Origin: an uncultured Porphyromonadaceae bacterium
GTDB taxonomy: Bacteria; Bacteroidota; Bacteroidia; Bacteroidales; Muribaculaceae
Length of the DNA: 6,567 nucleotides
Reading direction: 5' to 3'
Assembly (NCBI GenBank): GCA_900555915.1
Contig: USNC01000077.1
Coordinates: 1-6,567 of the forward strand
Every line of letters starts with the position of its first letter. The stretch's first letter is position 1. Positions 5,167-6,567 of the stretch are shown here, in pieces. The position numbers and the translations under genes were made by a program. The notes below the pieces were generated by a model. The model saw only the letters and a list, made by a program, of their open reading frames with translations, searched no databases and was not told where the DNA came from.

Positions 5167-6567
5167 ATGAGCGAACTTAATGTTCAGACCCCGATCGAGG
5201 ATTTCGATTGGGATGCCTATGAAAACGGCAGCGCAGCTGGCGCAAAGAGCCGCGAGGAAGTAGAGAAAACTTACGACGAGACTCTTAAGACAGCGAAAGA
5301 CAACGAAGTTGTGACCGGCATCGTAAAATCCATATCCAAGCGTGAAGTGCGCGTGGATATCGGCATGAAGAGCGATGCAATCATCCCCGTAAGTGAATTC
5401 CGCTACAACCCCGACCTTAAGGAAGGCGACGAAGTGGAGGTATTCATCGAGACACTCGAAGACAAGAACGGTCAGCTTCGTCTCTCCCACAAGAAGGCTT
5501 GCCAGACACGCAGCTGGGACCGCGTGAACCAGGCCCTCGAAAACGACGAGATCATCAAAGGTTATGTCAAGAGCCGCACCAAGGGCGGTATGATCGTAGA
5601 CGTATTCGGCATCGAGGCGTTCCTTCCCGGCAGCCAGATCGACGTGCGTCCGATCCGCGACTACGATGTATTCGTCGACAAGACAATGGAATTCAAAGTT
5701 GTCAAGATCAATCAGGAATACAAGAATGTTGTGGTCAGCCACAAGGCACTCATCGAAGCCGAACTCGAAGCACAGAAGAAGGAAATCATCTCCAAGCTCG
5801 AGAAAGGCCAGGTGCTCGAAGGCAAGGTCAAGAACATCACAAACTATGGCGTATTCATCGACCTCGGCGGTGTTGACGGTCTCGTACACATCACCGACCT
5901 CAGCTGGGGCCGCGTAAGCGATCCTCACGAGGTTGTGAAACTCGACCAGGACATCAAGGTCGTTATCCTCGACTTCGACGACGAGAAGAAGCGCATCGCA
6001 CTCGGCCTCAAGCAGCTCATGCCCCATCCCTGGGACAACCTCGACCAGAACATCAAGGTCGGCGACCATATCAAGGGTAAAGTCGTTGTCATGGCAGACT
6101 ACGGTGCATTCGTTGAGGTTCAGCCGGGCGTAGAAGGCCTCATCCACGTAAGCGAGATGAGCTGGAGCCAGCACCTCCGCAGCGCTCAGGACTTCCTGAA
6201 AGTCGGCGACGAAGTGGAAGCAGTCATCCTCACTCTCGACCGCGAGGACCGCAAGATGAGCCTCGGCATCAAGCAGCTCAAGAAAGATCCCTGGGAAGAC
6301 ATCGAAGAAAAATACCCCATCGGCAGCCGCCACACCGCCAAAGTGCGCAACTTCACCAACTTCGGCGTATTCGTTGAAATCGAAGAAGGCGTCGACGGCC
6401 TCATCCACATCTCCGACCTTTCCTGGACAAAGAAAATCAAACACCCCAGCGAATTCACACAGGTTGGTGCCGACATCGAAGTGGAAGTTCTCCAGATCGA
6501 CAAGGACAACCGTCGTCTCTCCCTGGGCCACAAACAGCTCGAAGAGAACCCCTGGGACGTTTTCGAA
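5167..6567 (+). CDS. rpsA: 30S ribosomal protein S1, 3' end cut off by the window
   Basis: S1 binds mRNA on the small ribosomal subunit and helps it engage unfolded initiation regions. The frame is open from ATG 5167 to the last base, 467 codons without a stop; Bacteroidota S1 is usually about 600 aa, so roughly the last domain is missing. After an acidic N-terminus with the Bacteroidota-type DFDWDAYE (residues 12-19), five S1 (OB-fold) domains follow at about 45-111, 126-195, 214-284, 296-371 and 383-458. Domains 3 to 5 show the classical pattern GxVxxxxxYGxFV, GxxGLxHxS, DxxxxRxxLGxKQL. The sequence agrees closely throughout with what I know of Bacteroidales S1, with no frameshift. The start is set by the promoter at 5014-5045 and by the ATG after a T-run; no Shine-Dalgarno is present. 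Codon use is strongly biased to C-ending codons, as expected for a highly expressed gene, and this bias leaves a long meaningless open frame on the opposite strand. Confidence 0.98.
   Translation, partial: MSELNVQTPIEDFDWDAYENGSAAGAKSREEVEKTYDETLKTAKDNEVVTGIVKSISKREVRVDIGMKSDAIIPVSEFRYNPDLKEGDEVEVFIETLEDKNGQLRLSHKKACQTRSWDRVNQALENDEIIKGYVKSRTKGGMIVDVFGIEAFLPGSQIDVRPIRDYDVFVDKTMEFKVVKINQEYKNVVVSHKALIEAELEAQKKEIISKLEKGQVLEGKVKNITNYGVFIDLGGVDGLVHITDLSWGRVSDPHEVVKLDQDIKVVILDFDDEKKRIALGLKQLMPHPWDNLDQNIKVGDHIKGKVVVMADYGAFVEVQPGVEGLIHVSEMSWSQHLRSAQDFLKVGDEVEAVILTLDREDRKMSLGIKQLKKDPWEDIEEKYPIGSRHTAKVRNFTNFGVFVEIEEGVDGLIHISDLSWTKKIKHPSEFTQVGADIEVEVLQIDKDNRRLSLGHKQLEENPWDVFE

Noticed and set aside
4944..5180. 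Short + strand frame bridging the nitroreductase end and the rpsA start
   Set aside because: It overlaps the end of one real gene, runs through the rpsA promoter and leader, and its peptide shows nothing recognisable.
5164..6531. 455-codon open frame on the - strand opposite rpsA
   Set aside because: The + strand is unmistakably S1. The antisense frame arises from the biased codon use of rpsA, its product is a low-complexity V/D/A/F-rich sequence with no recognisable domain, and no promoter faces it.

Overview
The window is a contig from a Bacteroidota genome, order Bacteroidales. A gut Muribaculaceae-like organism is my best guess, but the family level is inference. Three things support the order: a ribosomal protein S1 gene of the characteristic Bacteroidota type, two promoters matching the Bacteroidota primary-sigma pattern (TTTG, 20 nt, TAnnTTTG), and start codons without Shine-Dalgarno sequences. 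The secreted-protein C-terminus with a type IX-like sorting domain fits as well.

Layout, left to right, all genes on the + strand. Bases 1-47 are not genomic: they are an Illumina Nextera library adapter (P7 tail, 8-nt index, read-2 transposon end) left on the contig. Next, 48-1145 holds the 3' part of a gene for an unrecognised secreted or surface protein ending in a type IX-like sorting domain. A strong intrinsic terminator (about 1193-1234) closes it. A new promoter (1254-1285) then drives a secreted glycoside hydrolase family 2 enzyme (1355-4210). Only 2 nt separate its stop from the start of an FMN-dependent nitroreductase-family oxidoreductase (4213-4968), so these two form a likely operon. 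A 198-nt intergenic region (4969-5166) follows, with an inverted repeat, phased A-tracts, a second promoter (5014-5045) and a roughly 115-nt leader with two possible stem-loops. It leads into rpsA (5167 onward), which is cut off by the window end after 467 codons and five S1 domains.

The genes do not form one pathway. The left protein and the GH2 enzyme are exported functions, the nitroreductase is cytoplasmic redox chemistry, and rpsA is core translation. No SusC/SusD pair, regulator, mobile element, tRNA, rRNA or CRISPR array is visible. I see no convincing new biological system. The points worth a second look are the adapter (which creates a false N-terminus), the inverted repeat lying across the rpsA -33 element, the structured rpsA leader, and the GH2 enzyme of unknown substrate with its tightly coupled nitroreductase.
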